NCBI GenBank assembly: GCA_029246705.1
Contig: JAQWMQ010000029.1
Coordinates: forward strand, 1 to 64,000
Direction of reading: 5' to 3'
DNA length: 64,000 bases
From: Phycisphaerales bacterium
Lineage (GTDB): Bacteria; Planctomycetota; Phycisphaerae; Phycisphaerales; SM1A02
Shown: in pieces, positions 1 to 8,781 of the stretch
Layout of the letters: each line of letters starts with the position of its first letter
Position numbering within the stretch: position 1 is the stretch's first letter
Made by a program: the position numbers and the translations under genes
The notes under the pieces: model-generated
Database searches by the model: none
The model's input: the letters and a program-made list of their open reading frames with translations, nothing else
Told to the model about the DNA's origin: nothing

Positions 1-1
1 T

Positions 2-160
2 CGCATCCACTTCACCCACGCACTGCCGAAGACCCGGTCCGGCAAGATCATGCGCCGATTGCTGCGGGACATCGCTTCGGGCAAGGATTCCAACCAGGAC
101 ACCACCACGCTCGAGGATGCCTCGATTCTCGCGAAGCTGCGGGGCAAGAAGGAAGATTGA
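2..160 (+). CDS. acs: acetyl-CoA synthetase-like AMP-forming ligase, C-terminal fragment
   Basis: Only the last 52 codons lie in the window, entering from the left edge in frame 2 and ending at TGA 158-160. The peptide contains [12 protein letters not shown], the conserved C-terminal motif of AMP-forming acyl/acetyl-CoA synthetases; the Lys of SGK is the catalytic and acetylation-regulated lysine of Acs. The family activates acetate to acetyl-CoA through an acetyl-AMP intermediate. The tail [12 protein letters not shown] resembles the usual end of Acs. The SDR gene starts 4 nt after the stop, so the two are probably co-transcribed. With so little sequence, another acyl-CoA synthetase of the same superfamily cannot be excluded. 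Confidence 0.8.
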   Translation, partial: RIHFTHALPKTRSGKIMRRLLRDIASGKDSNQDTTTLEDASILAKLRGKKED

Positions 161-164
161 AACC

Positions 165-950
165 ATGCTTGGCCGACCTGAAATCCGCGACATGCCGGCG
201 AACTCCCTCGAGGGAAGGGTCGCGCTGGTGACCGGTTCGACCACCGGACTTGGCTTCGCCGTCGCCCGAGCGATGGGGCAGGCCGGGGCCAGGGTGGTCC
301 TCAACTTCGCGAACAACGAGGCCCGGGCGGCGACGGCACTGGAGGCCCTCCGTTCGGTCGGCATCGAGGCGGCCTGCATTCGTGCGAGCGTGATAGACGA
401 AGGCGAAGTCGATCGACTCTGCAGCGAGACCGAAGCGGTCTTCGGGCCGATCGACATCGCGGTCTTCAACGCTACGCCCGCCCAACCACTCATGTCGATC
501 GAGGATTACGACTGGACGTTCTACCAGTCGATGCTCGACTTCTTCGTGAAGAGCCCCTTTCTCCTCACGCGACGAATCCTGCCCCACCTGAAAGAGCAGC
601 ACTGGGGGCGGATCATCAACATCGGCAGCGAGGTCTTCCGTCGCGGGGTCAGCCCCTTCAGCGCATACGTCGCGGCCAAGGGCGCACAGACCGGATGGAA
701 CCGCTCGATGTCGGGCGAACTGGGCCCCTTCGGGATCACCGTCAACATGGTCTGCCCCGGCTGGATCCCGGTCGAGCGACACGACGACGATCCCCAGGAA
801 GCGAAGGACGAGTACCGCGCACTCATCCCTGTCGACCGCTGGGGCGTTCCCGAGGATGTCGGTGGCATCTGCGCGTTTCTTGCCAGTGATGCCGCTGCTT
901 TCATCACCGGGCAGGACATCGCCGTGAACGGCGGCACGACCGTCACCTGA
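165..950 (+). CDS. SDR-family oxidoreductase (FabG-like)
   Basis: A 261-residue classical short-chain dehydrogenase/reductase. It shows the N-terminal nucleotide-binding TGSTTGLG (TGxxxGxG) motif near residue 22, an FNA segment in place of the NNAG motif, and catalytic Tyr168/Lys172 (YVAAK). Downstream are the PGW turn and a C-terminal ITGQDIAVNGG typical of 3-oxoacyl-ACP reductase/glucose dehydrogenase-like SDRs. Substrate cannot be read from sequence. I chose ATG 165 because it follows the acs stop by 4 nt and has a purine-rich GGAAG just upstream; ATG 192 (MPANSLEG) is an alternative. The 117 start would run back into acs. Probably an operon partner of the upstream synthetase. Confidence 0.85.
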   Translation: MLGRPEIRDMPANSLEGRVALVTGSTTGLGFAVARAMGQAGARVVLNFANNEARAATALEALRSVGIEAACIRASVIDEGEVDRLCSETEAVFGPIDIAVFNATPAQPLMSIEDYDWTFYQSMLDFFVKSPFLLTRRILPHLKEQHWGRIINIGSEVFRRGVSPFSAYVAAKGAQTGWNRSMSGELGPFGITVNMVCPGWIPVERHDDDPQEAKDEYRALIPVDRWGVPEDVGGICAFLASDAAAFITGQDIAVNGGTTVT

Positions 951-962
951 GCCCGCTTCCCG

Positions 963-1352
963 TCAGCGGTTGCGAAGGAAGTCCGCGACGTGCGCGAAAC
1001 GCGCGTCGAGGAACGTGCGCAGTTCACCTTCGATCTCGAGATCGTCCATCGCACGGGTCATGCAGCCCAGCCACTGGTCGCGTTCGGCCTCGCCGATCGG
1101 GAACGGCGCGTGTCGCATGCGCAGTCGTGGATGGCCGCGCTTCTCCATGTAGAGCTGGGGCCCGCCCAGCCAGCCACAGAGAAACTCGAAGAGCTTGTCG
1201 CGGCTTTCACCCAGGTCATCCGGATGCAGGGCACGGATCGTGGCACAGGTCTCGTCCTGATCCATGTGGTCGTAGAAGGCGTCGACGAGGGCACGCACCG
1301 GCGCCTCGCCGCCGATCGCGGTGAAGGGTGTGTTGGCGTCGTCGAAACTCAT
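963..1352 (-). CDS. group II truncated haemoglobin
   Basis: The 129-residue size fits the truncated 2/2 globin family. It has the early FYDHM segment, then LFEFLCGWLGGPQLY and GHPRLRMRHAPFPIG. The last motif contains the proximal haem-ligand His (RMRHAPF) of group II trHbs (YjbI/GlbO type). The family binds O2/NO at a haem and is usually linked to oxidative or nitrosative defence; the role here is inferred. Its start codon overlaps the stop of the upstream YdcZ-like transporter by 4 nt (ATGA), so the two are translationally coupled. The function link between globin and transporter is unknown. Confidence 0.88.
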   Translation of the reverse strand: MSFDDANTPFTAIGGEAPVRALVDAFYDHMDQDETCATIRALHPDDLGESRDKLFEFLCGWLGGPQLYMEKRGHPRLRMRHAPFPIGEAERDQWLGCMTRAMDDLEIEGELRTFLDARFAHVADFLRNR

Positions 1353-1855
1353 GAGTCACGCACCGTGGTGTCGGCCCCGGATCCCGGGTCATCGGCGGAT
1401 GGCGCCGAACGCATGGAGAAGGTCGCCAGCACCACCCCCCCGAGAATCATGGCGAGGGCAAGGAGTCGAATCATCGACGGCATTCTCTGCGGGTACCCCA
1501 CGAGTCCGAGGGTGTCGACCAGAACCGACCCCCCCACCTGACCGGCGACGAAGAGGGCCACCATCACCGCCGCACCCAGGATCGGTGCGGAACTCAACTG
1601 GACCACCACGATGCCCGCCCCGATCGCGCCCGCGCAATACGCCCACCAGGGCGCCAGCTTGAGCAGGGAAATCGAGGGAAAGCCGCGCCAGAAGAGGAGC
1701 AGGACCAGCGAAAGCAGCAGGACATTGGTGAACCCGTTGATGAAACCGGCCTGGAACCGATCACCGAGCACCTCGCCCATGCGAGCGTTCATGCCCGCCT
1801 GGAAAGGCTGCAGCAGTCCGAAGAGAAAGACCAGCGCCATGAGGATGATTTTCAT
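1349..1855 (-). CDS. DMT-superfamily transporter, YdcZ (DUF606) type
   Basis: About 168 residues, almost entirely hydrophobic, with five predicted transmembrane segments: the N-terminal MKIILMALVFLFGLLQPF, then LLLSLVLLLFW, the AYCAGAIGAGIVVV region, a segment near VMVALFVAGQ, and a last one near LLALAMILGGVVLA. The motif FQAGMNARMGEVLG near the first helix and GQVGGSVLVDTLGL in the fourth match the YdcZ/DUF606 half-size family, which probably acts as a dimer; substrate unknown. An upstream in-frame ATG exists at 1906, but the start at 1855 gives a proper first helix and has TACGCT 7 nt upstream, compatible with a leaderless transcript. It overlaps the globin gene by 4 nt. Confidence 0.8.
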   Translation of the reverse strand: MKIILMALVFLFGLLQPFQAGMNARMGEVLGDRFQAGFINGFTNVLLLSLVLLLFWRGFPSISLLKLAPWWAYCAGAIGAGIVVVQLSSAPILGAAVMVALFVAGQVGGSVLVDTLGLVGYPQRMPSMIRLLALAMILGGVVLATFSMRSAPSADDPGSGADTTVRDS

Positions 1856-1906
1856 GGCGAAGAGCGTACTGGAAAAAAGGCGAAGGCTGCAGGGGGCGGA
1901 CAGCAC

Positions 1907-4900
1907 TCAGACATTGAAGTACTTGGCTTCCGGATGGTGCACGATGAGCGCGCTGGTCGACTGCTCGGGGTCGATCTGCCAGTTCTCGGTGAGACGACAT
2001 CCGATGCGTCCGGGCTCGATGAGACCGAAGAGCTTCTCCTGGTCGCTCATCTCCGGACAGGCGGGGTACCCGAAGGAGTAACGACTGCCCCGGTACGTCT
2101 GGGTGAAGAGTTCGCGGATCTTCGGGGAGTCCTCGGTGCCGATACCGAGTTCAGCCCGCATCCGCTTGTGCCAGAGCTCGGCCAGCGCTTCCGCGCATTC
2201 GACCCCGAAGCCATGCACGAAGAGGTACTCCTGGTACTCGTTGTCCTCGAAGAGACGGCGAGCCTCCTCGCTCACCCGGTTGCCCATGGTCACGCAGTGG
2301 AACCCGACGACGTCGCGTTCCCCGGAATCGACCGAACGGAAGAAGTCGCTGATGCAGCGACGATCACGTTTCTCCTGGCGGGGGAAGCTGAAGCGTTCCA
2401 GCTCCCGTTCGGGATCCTCGGGATCCCAGATCACCAGGTCCTGGTCATCCGCCTGGCATTCGTACCACCCGTAGACCACCTGCGGCTGGAGCACCGACTC
2501 CGCTTCGGCCCAGGATGCCAGCCGCTTCAGGATCGGGCGAACGTCTTCCTCGATGTGCTGCTGGTAGGCATCGGCGGCCATCGCGCCCTTCTTGAAGCCC
2601 CATTGCCCACGAAAGAGCGCGATCTCGTTGATGAAGGGGATGATCTCGTTCAGGGGCACGGACTCGATCACTCGATTCCCGAGCCATGGCGCTTTGGGCA
2701 CATCGACCCGTGAGAGCACCTTCACTGGAGCCTGGACCTGAACACCGCCGTCGTCGGAATCGAGCGATCCGGCGCGAGTTCGGTCTCGAGACGCGTTGAC
2801 CTGCTCCTCGACCGCGGCGCGCTTGGCGAGGCGGGTCTCGATCTCGGCATCGAGCTGCTCGATGCCATCGGCGCTGCCGGTGATGAGGTCGCACACCCGC
2901 AGGCCGTCGAAGGCGTCGCGACCGTAGAAGAGCTTGCCGTCGTAGGTCGAACGAAGATGACTCTCGCAGTAGTGACGGCTCAGCGCCGCGCCCCCGAGCA
3001 CGACCGGCGGCTGCTGGTCGAGTGCATTCATCTCCTTGAGGTTCTCCTCCATGACCATCACGCTCTTCACCAGGAGACCGGACATGCCGATGAGATCCGC
3101 GGAGGTCTCCTTCCAGGCCTTGATGATCTCGGAGATCGGCCGCTTGATACCGATGTTGTGCACGGTCCAGCCGTTGTTGGAAAGGATGATGTCGACGAGG
3201 TTCTTGCCGATGTCGTGCACGTCGCCCTTGACCGTCGCCAGGACGATCGAACCACGGGTCTCGCCCTCGGCCTTCTCGAGGTGCGGTTCGAGGTAGGCGA
3301 CCGCGGTCTTCATGACCTCGGCCGACTGCAGCACGAACGGAAGCTGCATCTGCCCGCTGCCGAAGAGCTCCCCCACCGTCTTCATGCCGTCCAGCAGGTG
3401 CTTGTTGATGATGTCGATCGGCGGCATCTCGCCCATCGCCTCCTCGAGACGCTCGGGAAGACCCGCCTTCTCACCGTCGATGATGTGCCAGCGCAGCCAT
3501 TCCTCGAGGGTTCGATCGGCGACCTCGGCCTCGTCGACCACCTGCTCGACGTCGGTGAAGAGCTCGATGAAGCATGACAGCGGATCGAAATCCTCGTCGT
3601 CGATTCTGTCGGGAAGACCGGTTCCGCCGTGGACTTTCGCCCGACGGTCGTAGATGAGGTCCAGGGCGGCCGTGGACTGTTCCTCCGATATGCGGGCCAG
3701 GGGCAGGATACCGCCGGCATGAACGATCGCGCCGCTGAGGCCGGCTTCCATGAGTTCGTGCAGGAAGACGGAGTTGAGCACCTTGCGGGCGGCAGGCTTC
3801 AAGCCGAAGGAGCAATTGGACAGGCCGCAGGTGATCTGGCACTCGGGCATGCGCTCGGAGATCAGGCGAACCGCGTCGACCAGTTCAAGGCCACTGCGTC
3901 GGTCGCTGTCCATGCCGGTGGAGATCGGCAGCACCAGGGGATCGAACATCAGGTCCGACGGATCGATGCCGTGCACGTCCACCGCCCGACGGTAGGCACG
4001 TTCGGCGATCGCGACCTTGCGCTCGCAGGTCCGCGCCATGGCGGATTCCTCGTCCTCGTCGATCGAGCCGATCACCAGGCCGGCACCGTACCGGCAGGCC
4101 AGTTCGCAGATCAGGTCGAACTTCTCGTCGCCGTCCTCGAAGTTTGCACTGTTGATGATCGACTTGCCCGGGGCGTGGCGGAGCCCGGCCTCGAGCGTGG
4201 CGATCTGCGTGGAATCGATCATCAGGGGGGCGTTGACGCTGGTGACGACCCGGTGGACGACGGATTCCATGTCGGCGGCGTTGTCACGGCCGGCGTAGTC
4301 GACGTTGACGTCGAGGACGTTCGCACCAAGTCGCATCTGGTCGCGGGCCAGGGAGACGATGGCGTCCCAGTCCTCGGCCTCGAGCAGTCGCCGGAATCGG
4401 CGGCTACCGGAGGCATTCATGCGTTCACCGACGATCAGGAACGAATTCTCCTGACGGTAGTCGACATGCGAGTAGCCGCTGGTGCACCCGGGCACCACGA
4501 CCGGTTCACGCACGTGGGGGATCAGGCCTTCGCCATCGAGCTGGTCGATCGTCTCGCGCATCGACCTGATGTGCTCGATCGTGGTCCCACAGCACCCACC
4601 GATGAACCGGACGCCGAGTTCGGAGACGTAGCGCTTGAGGACTTCGGACATCGACTCGGGGCCGAGCGGGAAGCTTGCATGCCCGTCGACCAGGACCGGC
4701 AGCCCGGCGTTGGGCACGACCGAGACGTGACGATCCCAGTGCTGGGTCAGGTGTCGCACGTGGTCGGCCATCTCGGTCGGGCCGGTCGCGCAGTTCAACC
4801 CGAGCGAAGCGATCGGATAGGGACGCAGGGCGGTGACGGCGGCGGCTATCTCCGCTCCCATCAGCATGGTCCCGGTGGTCTCGACCGTGACACTGACCAT

Positions 4901-5479
4901 GATCGGCACGTCGTGGTGTGTTCGTCCCGAGTCATCAAGAGCAGCAAGGCAGGCGTTGATCGCACACTTGACCTGGAGCAGGTCCTGGCAGGTCTCGATG
5001 AGAAAGGCATCCACGCCACCATCAAGCAGGCCGAGCGCCTGCTCGCGATAGGAGTCGAGCATCACCGACCAGGGGATCTGGCCGAGGGTCAGGAGCTTGG
5101 TGCCCGGCCCCATCGACCCCAGCACGAAGCGGGGCCGTTCAGGGGTCGCGTGTTGCTCGCAGGCGGCACGGGCGATCTCAGCGGCCTCGCGGTTCAAATC
5201 GCGGGTCCAGCCGATCAGTTCCTCGTCGAACTCGGCGAAAACATGCTTGTTGGCCCCGAAAGTGTTGGTCTCGACCGCATCGGATCCTGCTGCGAGAAAG
5301 CCCGAGTGGATCTCCTGGATGAGCTCCGGACGGGAACGCACCAGCAGGTCGACGCAGTTCTCACGGCCGAGATAGTCACGATCCACCTCGAGATCGATGG
5401 ACTGAAGCGTCGACCCCATGGCCCCGTCAAGCAACAGCACGCGGGTTTCAAGTTGTTTGAGCAGCAAGCTTGGCATCAT
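1907..5479 (-). CDS. metH: cobalamin-dependent methionine synthase
   Basis: A 1,190-residue full-length MetH (E. coli 1,227 aa) transferring methyl from methyl-tetrahydrofolate to homocysteine via methylcobalamin. Domains in order: homocysteine/Zn domain (LLDGAMGS; Zn ligands in NCATG near residue 228 and GGCCGT near 293); pterin-binding domain (about 335-620); cobalamin cap and Rossmann domain with the lower-axial His motif DVHDIGKN near 751; and the C-terminal S-adenosylmethionine reactivation domain (RYSFGYPACPEM near 1135). The start is ATG 5479 or the adjacent ATG 5476; a -35/-10 pair lies so close upstream that 5476 would fit a leaderless message. No cobalamin riboswitch is visible in the short leader. 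Confidence 0.97.
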   Translation of the reverse strand: MMPSLLLKQLETRVLLLDGAMGSTLQSIDLEVDRDYLGRENCVDLLVRSRPELIQEIHSGFLAAGSDAVETNTFGANKHVFAEFDEELIGWTRDLNREAAEIARAACEQHATPERPRFVLGSMGPGTKLLTLGQIPWSVMLDSYREQALGLLDGGVDAFLIETCQDLLQVKCAINACLAALDDSGRTHHDVPIMVSVTVETTGTMLMGAEIAAAVTALRPYPIASLGLNCATGPTEMADHVRHLTQHWDRHVSVVPNAGLPVLVDGHASFPLGPESMSEVLKRYVSELGVRFIGGCCGTTIEHIRSMRETIDQLDGEGLIPHVREPVVVPGCTSGYSHVDYRQENSFLIVGERMNASGSRRFRRLLEAEDWDAIVSLARDQMRLGANVLDVNVDYAGRDNAADMESVVHRVVTSVNAPLMIDSTQIATLEAGLRHAPGKSIINSANFEDGDEKFDLICELACRYGAGLVIGSIDEDEESAMARTCERKVAIAERAYRRAVDVHGIDPSDLMFDPLVLPISTGMDSDRRSGLELVDAVRLISERMPECQITCGLSNCSFGLKPAARKVLNSVFLHELMEAGLSGAIVHAGGILPLARISEEQSTAALDLIYDRRAKVHGGTGLPDRIDDEDFDPLSCFIELFTDVEQVVDEAEVADRTLEEWLRWHIIDGEKAGLPERLEEAMGEMPPIDIINKHLLDGMKTVGELFGSGQMQLPFVLQSAEVMKTAVAYLEPHLEKAEGETRGSIVLATVKGDVHDIGKNLVDIILSNNGWTVHNIGIKRPISEIIKAWKETSADLIGMSGLLVKSVMVMEENLKEMNALDQQPPVVLGGAALSRHYCESHLRSTYDGKLFYGRDAFDGLRVCDLITGSADGIEQLDAEIETRLAKRAAVEEQVNASRDRTRAGSLDSDDGGVQVQAPVKVLSRVDVPKAPWLGNRVIESVPLNEIIPFINEIALFRGQWGFKKGAMAADAYQQHIEEDVRPILKRLASWAEAESVLQPQVVYGWYECQADDQDLVIWDPEDPERELERFSFPRQEKRDRRCISDFFRSVDSGERDVVGFHCVTMGNRVSEEARRLFEDNEYQEYLFVHGFGVECAEALAELWHKRMRAELGIGTEDSPKIRELFTQTYRGSRYSFGYPACPEMSDQEKLFGLIEPGRIGCRLTENWQIDPEQSTSALIVHHPEAKYFNV

Positions 5480-5482
5480 GAA

Positions 5483-5511
5483 ACAGTAGCCGCATCAACT
5501 GAGCCCTTCAA
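5483..5511 (-). promoter_or_regulatory. putative sigma-70 promoter of metH
   Basis: On the minus strand TTGAAG (5511-5506), a 17-nt spacer and TACTGT (5488-5483) precede metH. The -10 ends only 3 nt before ATG 5479 and 6 nt before ATG 5476, so a start at the normal distance would give a leaderless mRNA beginning at about the second ATG. The -35 matches consensus at 4 of 6 positions and the -10 at about half, so the call is tentative. Confidence 0.4.
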
Positions 5512-5521
5512 CCAGACCAAC

Positions 5522-5547
5522 CCTTCATCCGGATGAACGGATGAAGG
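5522..5547. repeat. perfect 10-bp inverted repeat
   Basis: CCTTCATCCG, a 6-nt loop and CGGATGAAGG form a perfect hairpin in the 122-bp divergent region between metH and the S41 protease gene. It lacks a T-run, so it is more likely an operator or an mRNA structure than a terminator. It lies just upstream of the putative metH -35, where a regulator could act on either gene. Confidence 0.45.
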
Positions 5548-5601
5548 CCGCCCAGACCCTTCGCTCGATTTCAACGTTCACTCATGGTAAGGATGGACCC
5601 C

Positions 5602-7035
5602 ATGAACATTCGACCCACCCTCACGTGGCTTCTCGCCGTCCTCGTCCCGACCTTCATGAGTCTCTTCGGATGCTCCAGCGGGCAGGAAGCCTCGCAGGCG
5701 GAACTCGAGACGAAGCCTCCCAGCAACGCCCCAGCCAAGCAGGAGGCACGAACCCTCAGCGAAGCCGATGCCCTCGAGAACTTCGATGTCGCCTGGCGAT
5801 CGATGAGCGATGCCGGCGCCCTCTCGGACATGACCGACGAAGACTGGGAAGAGCTGCGTGTCGAGTACGAGCCGCAAGCGGGTGCCGCCCGAAACAACAA
5901 GGAACTGCGCGCGGTGCTTGACTTGATGATCAAGCGCCTCGGCAAGTCGCACTATTCGATCATCGCCCAGGACGCAGTGGAGATGCCCTCCCCTTCGTCC
6001 GGTGGCGCTGGCACCCTGGGTCTCGAGGCCAGGTTCGTCGAGGACCAGGCGATCATCACCCAGGTCAAGCCCGGCTCCGCCGCCGATGAAGCCGGCGTTC
6101 GCCCCGGGTGGCTGGTTGAGTCCGTGGACGGCTTCGACCTGGAATCGTTCTCGAAGCGGTTCGGAGACATCGAGAGCGCCTCGATGAGCGGCTACCACCG
6201 GAACTCGGCGCTCGCGGCCATGCTGACCAGCTCCCCGGGGAAGAATTCCACGATCGCGTTCATCGATCTCGAGGGCACGCAGCAGGAACTGTCGCTTGAA
6301 GGGCGCACCGACACCACGCAGGTGATCAAGTTCGGAAACCTTCCGCCGATGTCGGTCAGCACCAATTCAAGCATCCTCGACCAGAAACAGCTTGCCGAAT
6401 ACGGGGTCGAGGTGGCTCCGGACTACACGGTCGGCCTGCTGCAGTTTTCGGTCTGGATGCTGCCCATCGTCCAACCGATCAAGGAGGCGATCGACACGTT
6501 CCGCTCCGCCGAGGTCGACGCGGTGATCATCGACCTCAGGGGAAACCCGGGTGGCGTCGGCGGCCTGGCCATGGGCGTCGGGGGACACTTCACCCAGGAA
6601 CCCACGAGCCTCGGCACGATGTTCAACGAATTCGGGGAGCTGAACTTCAACACCAACCCCCAGAGGATCTCGCCCTCCGGCGAACTGGTCGAACCCCTGG
6701 ACATTCCACTGGTGATCCTGGTGGATGACATGTCCGCCTCGACCAGCGAGATCTTCGCTGGAGGGTTGCAGCACGCGAAACGAGCCTCGATCGTCGGTCG
6801 CAGGACTCCGGGCATGGCCCTTCCCGCCGTGGCCGAATCCCTGCCAAATGGCGACATCCTCTACCACGCCATCGCCGATTTTCAGCTCCCTGACGGCCGT
6901 TCAGTGGAAGGTGTGGGTATTTCACCGGACCACGAAGTGCCCCTGGAACAGGAATCCTTTGCCGGTTCCCGCGACCCGGACATCCAGACGGCGGTAGAGT
7001 GGACGACCCGGTCGCCAGCCGCGGCCACCGAATAA
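5602..7035 (+). CDS. secreted S41-family (C-terminal processing-type) protease, lipoprotein
   Basis: 477 residues from ATG 5602, chosen because AAGGA lies 8 nt upstream; ATG 5584 is also in frame. It begins with a hydrophobic segment ending in the lipobox SLFGC, so it is a predicted lipoprotein. An N-terminal helical region is followed by a PDZ-like domain (about 133-200, GSAADEAGVRPGW). The S41 catalytic domain has VIIDLRGNPGG and the nucleophile-bearing SASTSEIFAGG near residues 378-388, followed by a Lys-containing KRASIVGRRTPG. The family cleaves exported proteins near their C-termini, with a Ser-Lys dyad. It heads a run of co-directional genes that includes a secreted-protein/ABC cassette. 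Confidence 0.88.
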   Translation: MNIRPTLTWLLAVLVPTFMSLFGCSSGQEASQAELETKPPSNAPAKQEARTLSEADALENFDVAWRSMSDAGALSDMTDEDWEELRVEYEPQAGAARNNKELRAVLDLMIKRLGKSHYSIIAQDAVEMPSPSSGGAGTLGLEARFVEDQAIITQVKPGSAADEAGVRPGWLVESVDGFDLESFSKRFGDIESASMSGYHRNSALAAMLTSSPGKNSTIAFIDLEGTQQELSLEGRTDTTQVIKFGNLPPMSVSTNSSILDQKQLAEYGVEVAPDYTVGLLQFSVWMLPIVQPIKEAIDTFRSAEVDAVIIDLRGNPGGVGGLAMGVGGHFTQEPTSLGTMFNEFGELNFNTNPQRISPSGELVEPLDIPLVILVDDMSASTSEIFAGGLQHAKRASIVGRRTPGMALPAVAESLPNGDILYHAIADFQLPDGRSVEGVGISPDHEVPLEQESFAGSRDPDIQTAVEWTTRSPAAATE

Positions 7036-7075
7036 ACCACTCCGAATTTCGATTCGTTTCTCGAAAGGATCCGTC

Positions 7076-7945
7076 ATGACCAAGTACACGAAGCTCAACC
7101 TGCTGCTTGCCTCAGGATTTCTGGCAGCCGCCCCCCTGCTCAGCGCACCCGCAGTGGCTCAGAGCGAGCAGGATTCGCAGTCGAAGGAGACGGCCGAACT
7201 GCCGACCCCTCGAGAAGTGGTCGATCGTTTCATCAAGGTCACTGGTGGCATGGAAGCCTACAAGGCGCATCGCTACCGAACCTCGACGGGGTATTTCGAG
7301 ATGCCGGCCATGGGCATGCGCGGCGAGATGGTCGTGCACCAGTCCCAGCCGAACCTGATGGTCGCCTCGATCGACATCCCGGGGATGGGCAGCATGAAGA
7401 CCGGTTTCAACGGCACCACCGGGTGGAGCACCAACCCGATGCAGGGCCCGATGATCATGGAGGGCAAGCAGCTCGACCAGATCAAGCGCGAAGCGGACTT
7501 CTTCGGTTCGGTCGACATCCTCAAGAACTTCAAGGAAGCTCGCACCGTGGGCATCAACGAGTTCAACGGTGAGAAGTGCTATCAGCTCAAGCTCACCGAC
7601 GACACCGGCATCACGAACGTCTACTACTCGGTGGAGACCGGGCTCGCGGTCGGTCGCAAGGCGGTCGAGATCAGTCCGATGGGTGAAGTGCCGAGCGTGA
7701 TGACGATCTCCGCCTACAAGGAGTTCGGTGGCGTGCTGGTACCGACCATGCAGTCGGTCGAAGCCATGGGCCAGAAGCAGAACATGGTCACCGAGACCGT
7801 CACCTTCGAGGAACTGGACCCGGCGATCTTCGCGCTTCCCCCGGCGATCAAGACGCTGGTCGAGGCCCAGGAGAAGGACACCAAGACCAAGGACGCACCG
7901 AAGGACGGCGAGCCCAAGAAGGACGCGGGCAAGTCGGGATCGTGA
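7076..7945 (+). CDS. secreted LolA/LppX-fold-like protein, copy 1
   Basis: 289 residues. It has a clear Sec signal peptide (about 1-29, ending AVAQ) and a GAAAGGAT ribosome site. The mature part opens with REVVDRFIKVTGGMEAYKAHR and continues as alternating strands (GFNGTTGWSTNP, YYSVETGLAVGRK, MVTETVTFEELDPAIFALP), the pattern of outer-membrane lipoprotein-sorting-like (LolA/LppX/YdjA-type) beta-barrel-half proteins that bind lipid chains. The lysine/aspartate-rich tail (KDTKTKDAPKDGEPKKD) is low complexity. Its TGA overlaps the GTG start of copy 2. The fold assignment is from strand pattern and context only; a structural search would be needed to confirm it. Confidence 0.65.
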   Translation: MTKYTKLNLLLASGFLAAAPLLSAPAVAQSEQDSQSKETAELPTPREVVDRFIKVTGGMEAYKAHRYRTSTGYFEMPAMGMRGEMVVHQSQPNLMVASIDIPGMGSMKTGFNGTTGWSTNPMQGPMIMEGKQLDQIKREADFFGSVDILKNFKEARTVGINEFNGEKCYQLKLTDDTGITNVYYSVETGLAVGRKAVEISPMGEVPSVMTISAYKEFGGVLVPTMQSVEAMGQKQNMVTETVTFEELDPAIFALPPAIKTLVEAQEKDTKTKDAPKDGEPKKDAGKSGS

Positions 7946-8781
7946 CACCACGAGCTGGAACCGCAATTCTCGGTTGCACTTCGTTGATCGCACTGCTGGC
8001 CGCCGGGCAGGCCCCACCCGACAGGGTGGGGAGCGACCAGGCGCCCTCCGAGGTGGTCGAAACCACCCCGACCGCGGAGACGACGGAAGTCATCGATCCC
8101 CAGGCACGCCGGATCCTCGACCGAGGCATCGAGGCGATGGGTGGCAGGTCCAGTCGCGAGGCGCTCACTTCGTCTCGTTCGATGGCCGTGCTTTCGATGG
8201 GCGATGGCGACATGAGCAGCAGCTTCCAGCTCCTGACCCGGAAGCCGGGGCTCTTTCTCACGCGGCAGTCGATCGAAGGCCTCGGCGAGATGGAGATCGG
8301 CTGCGACGGCACCCGTGGCTGGCGCAAGGATCCGCCCGACGGACTGTTGACCGAGATCGACATCGAGAGCGCCCTCGAGTTCGCGGGACGATTCGACCTG
8401 CAGGCCCTCGTGCGCGAGATCGACCTGCGGTTCACGGAAGCAAGAGTCCTCGGACCGGAGACGGTCGAGGAGGTTCCGTGCACGGTGCTGGCCATGATGA
8501 ACGGCAAGCAGGCGGTGAAGGTGTACTACGAGGATGCGAGCGGCCTGCCTCGGGTGATCGAGATCAGCGAAGCAGGTCGAGGCAAGTCGTCCCGAAGAGT
8601 GGTCATCGAGCAGTGGTCCGATCCCACGGAAATGCATCCCATGCGATGGATGAAGAAGTTGAGGATCGAGCAGCCACGACAGACGATCGAGGCGACCTAC
8701 AAGTACGTGACGTTCGACGATGTCTCTGAATCGACGTTCATCGCGCCACACGCCCTGGATGCAACGGGAGCCCGGAAGTGA
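7942..8781 (+). CDS. secreted LolA/LppX-fold-like protein, copy 2
   Basis: 279 residues starting at GTG 7942, whose GTGA overlaps the stop of copy 1. An N-terminal hydrophobic segment (about 8-23) looks like a signal peptide. The mature region parallels copy 1: a DRGIEAMGG opening (compare DRFIKVTGG), GCDGTRGWRKDP (compare GFNGTTGWSTNP), VYYEDASGLPR (compare VYYSVETGLAV), and a final VTFDDVSESTFIAP (compare VTFEELDPAIFALP). Tandem duplication followed by strong divergence is likely. Its stop overlaps the GTG start of the ABC ATPase, so both secreted proteins and the transporter are translated as one coupled unit; they may hand a lipid-like cargo to or from the transporter. Confidence 0.62.
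   Translation: MTPRAGTAILGCTSLIALLAAGQAPPDRVGSDQAPSEVVETTPTAETTEVIDPQARRILDRGIEAMGGRSSREALTSSRSMAVLSMGDGDMSSSFQLLTRKPGLFLTRQSIEGLGEMEIGCDGTRGWRKDPPDGLLTEIDIESALEFAGRFDLQALVREIDLRFTEARVLGPETVEEVPCTVLAMMNGKQAVKVYYEDASGLPRVIEISEAGRGKSSRRVVIEQWSDPTEMHPMRWMKKLRIEQPRQTIEATYKYVTFDDVSESTFIAPHALDATGARK

Noticed and set aside
3629-5536. 635-codon plus-strand ORF
   Set aside because: It is a shadow of metH on the opposite strand, with no motif; long antisense ORFs are expected in GC-rich coding sequence.
5480-5601. Cobalamin riboswitch for metH
   Set aside because: The gap to the next gene is only 122 bp, the conserved B12-box is absent, and a promoter directly abuts the ATG.
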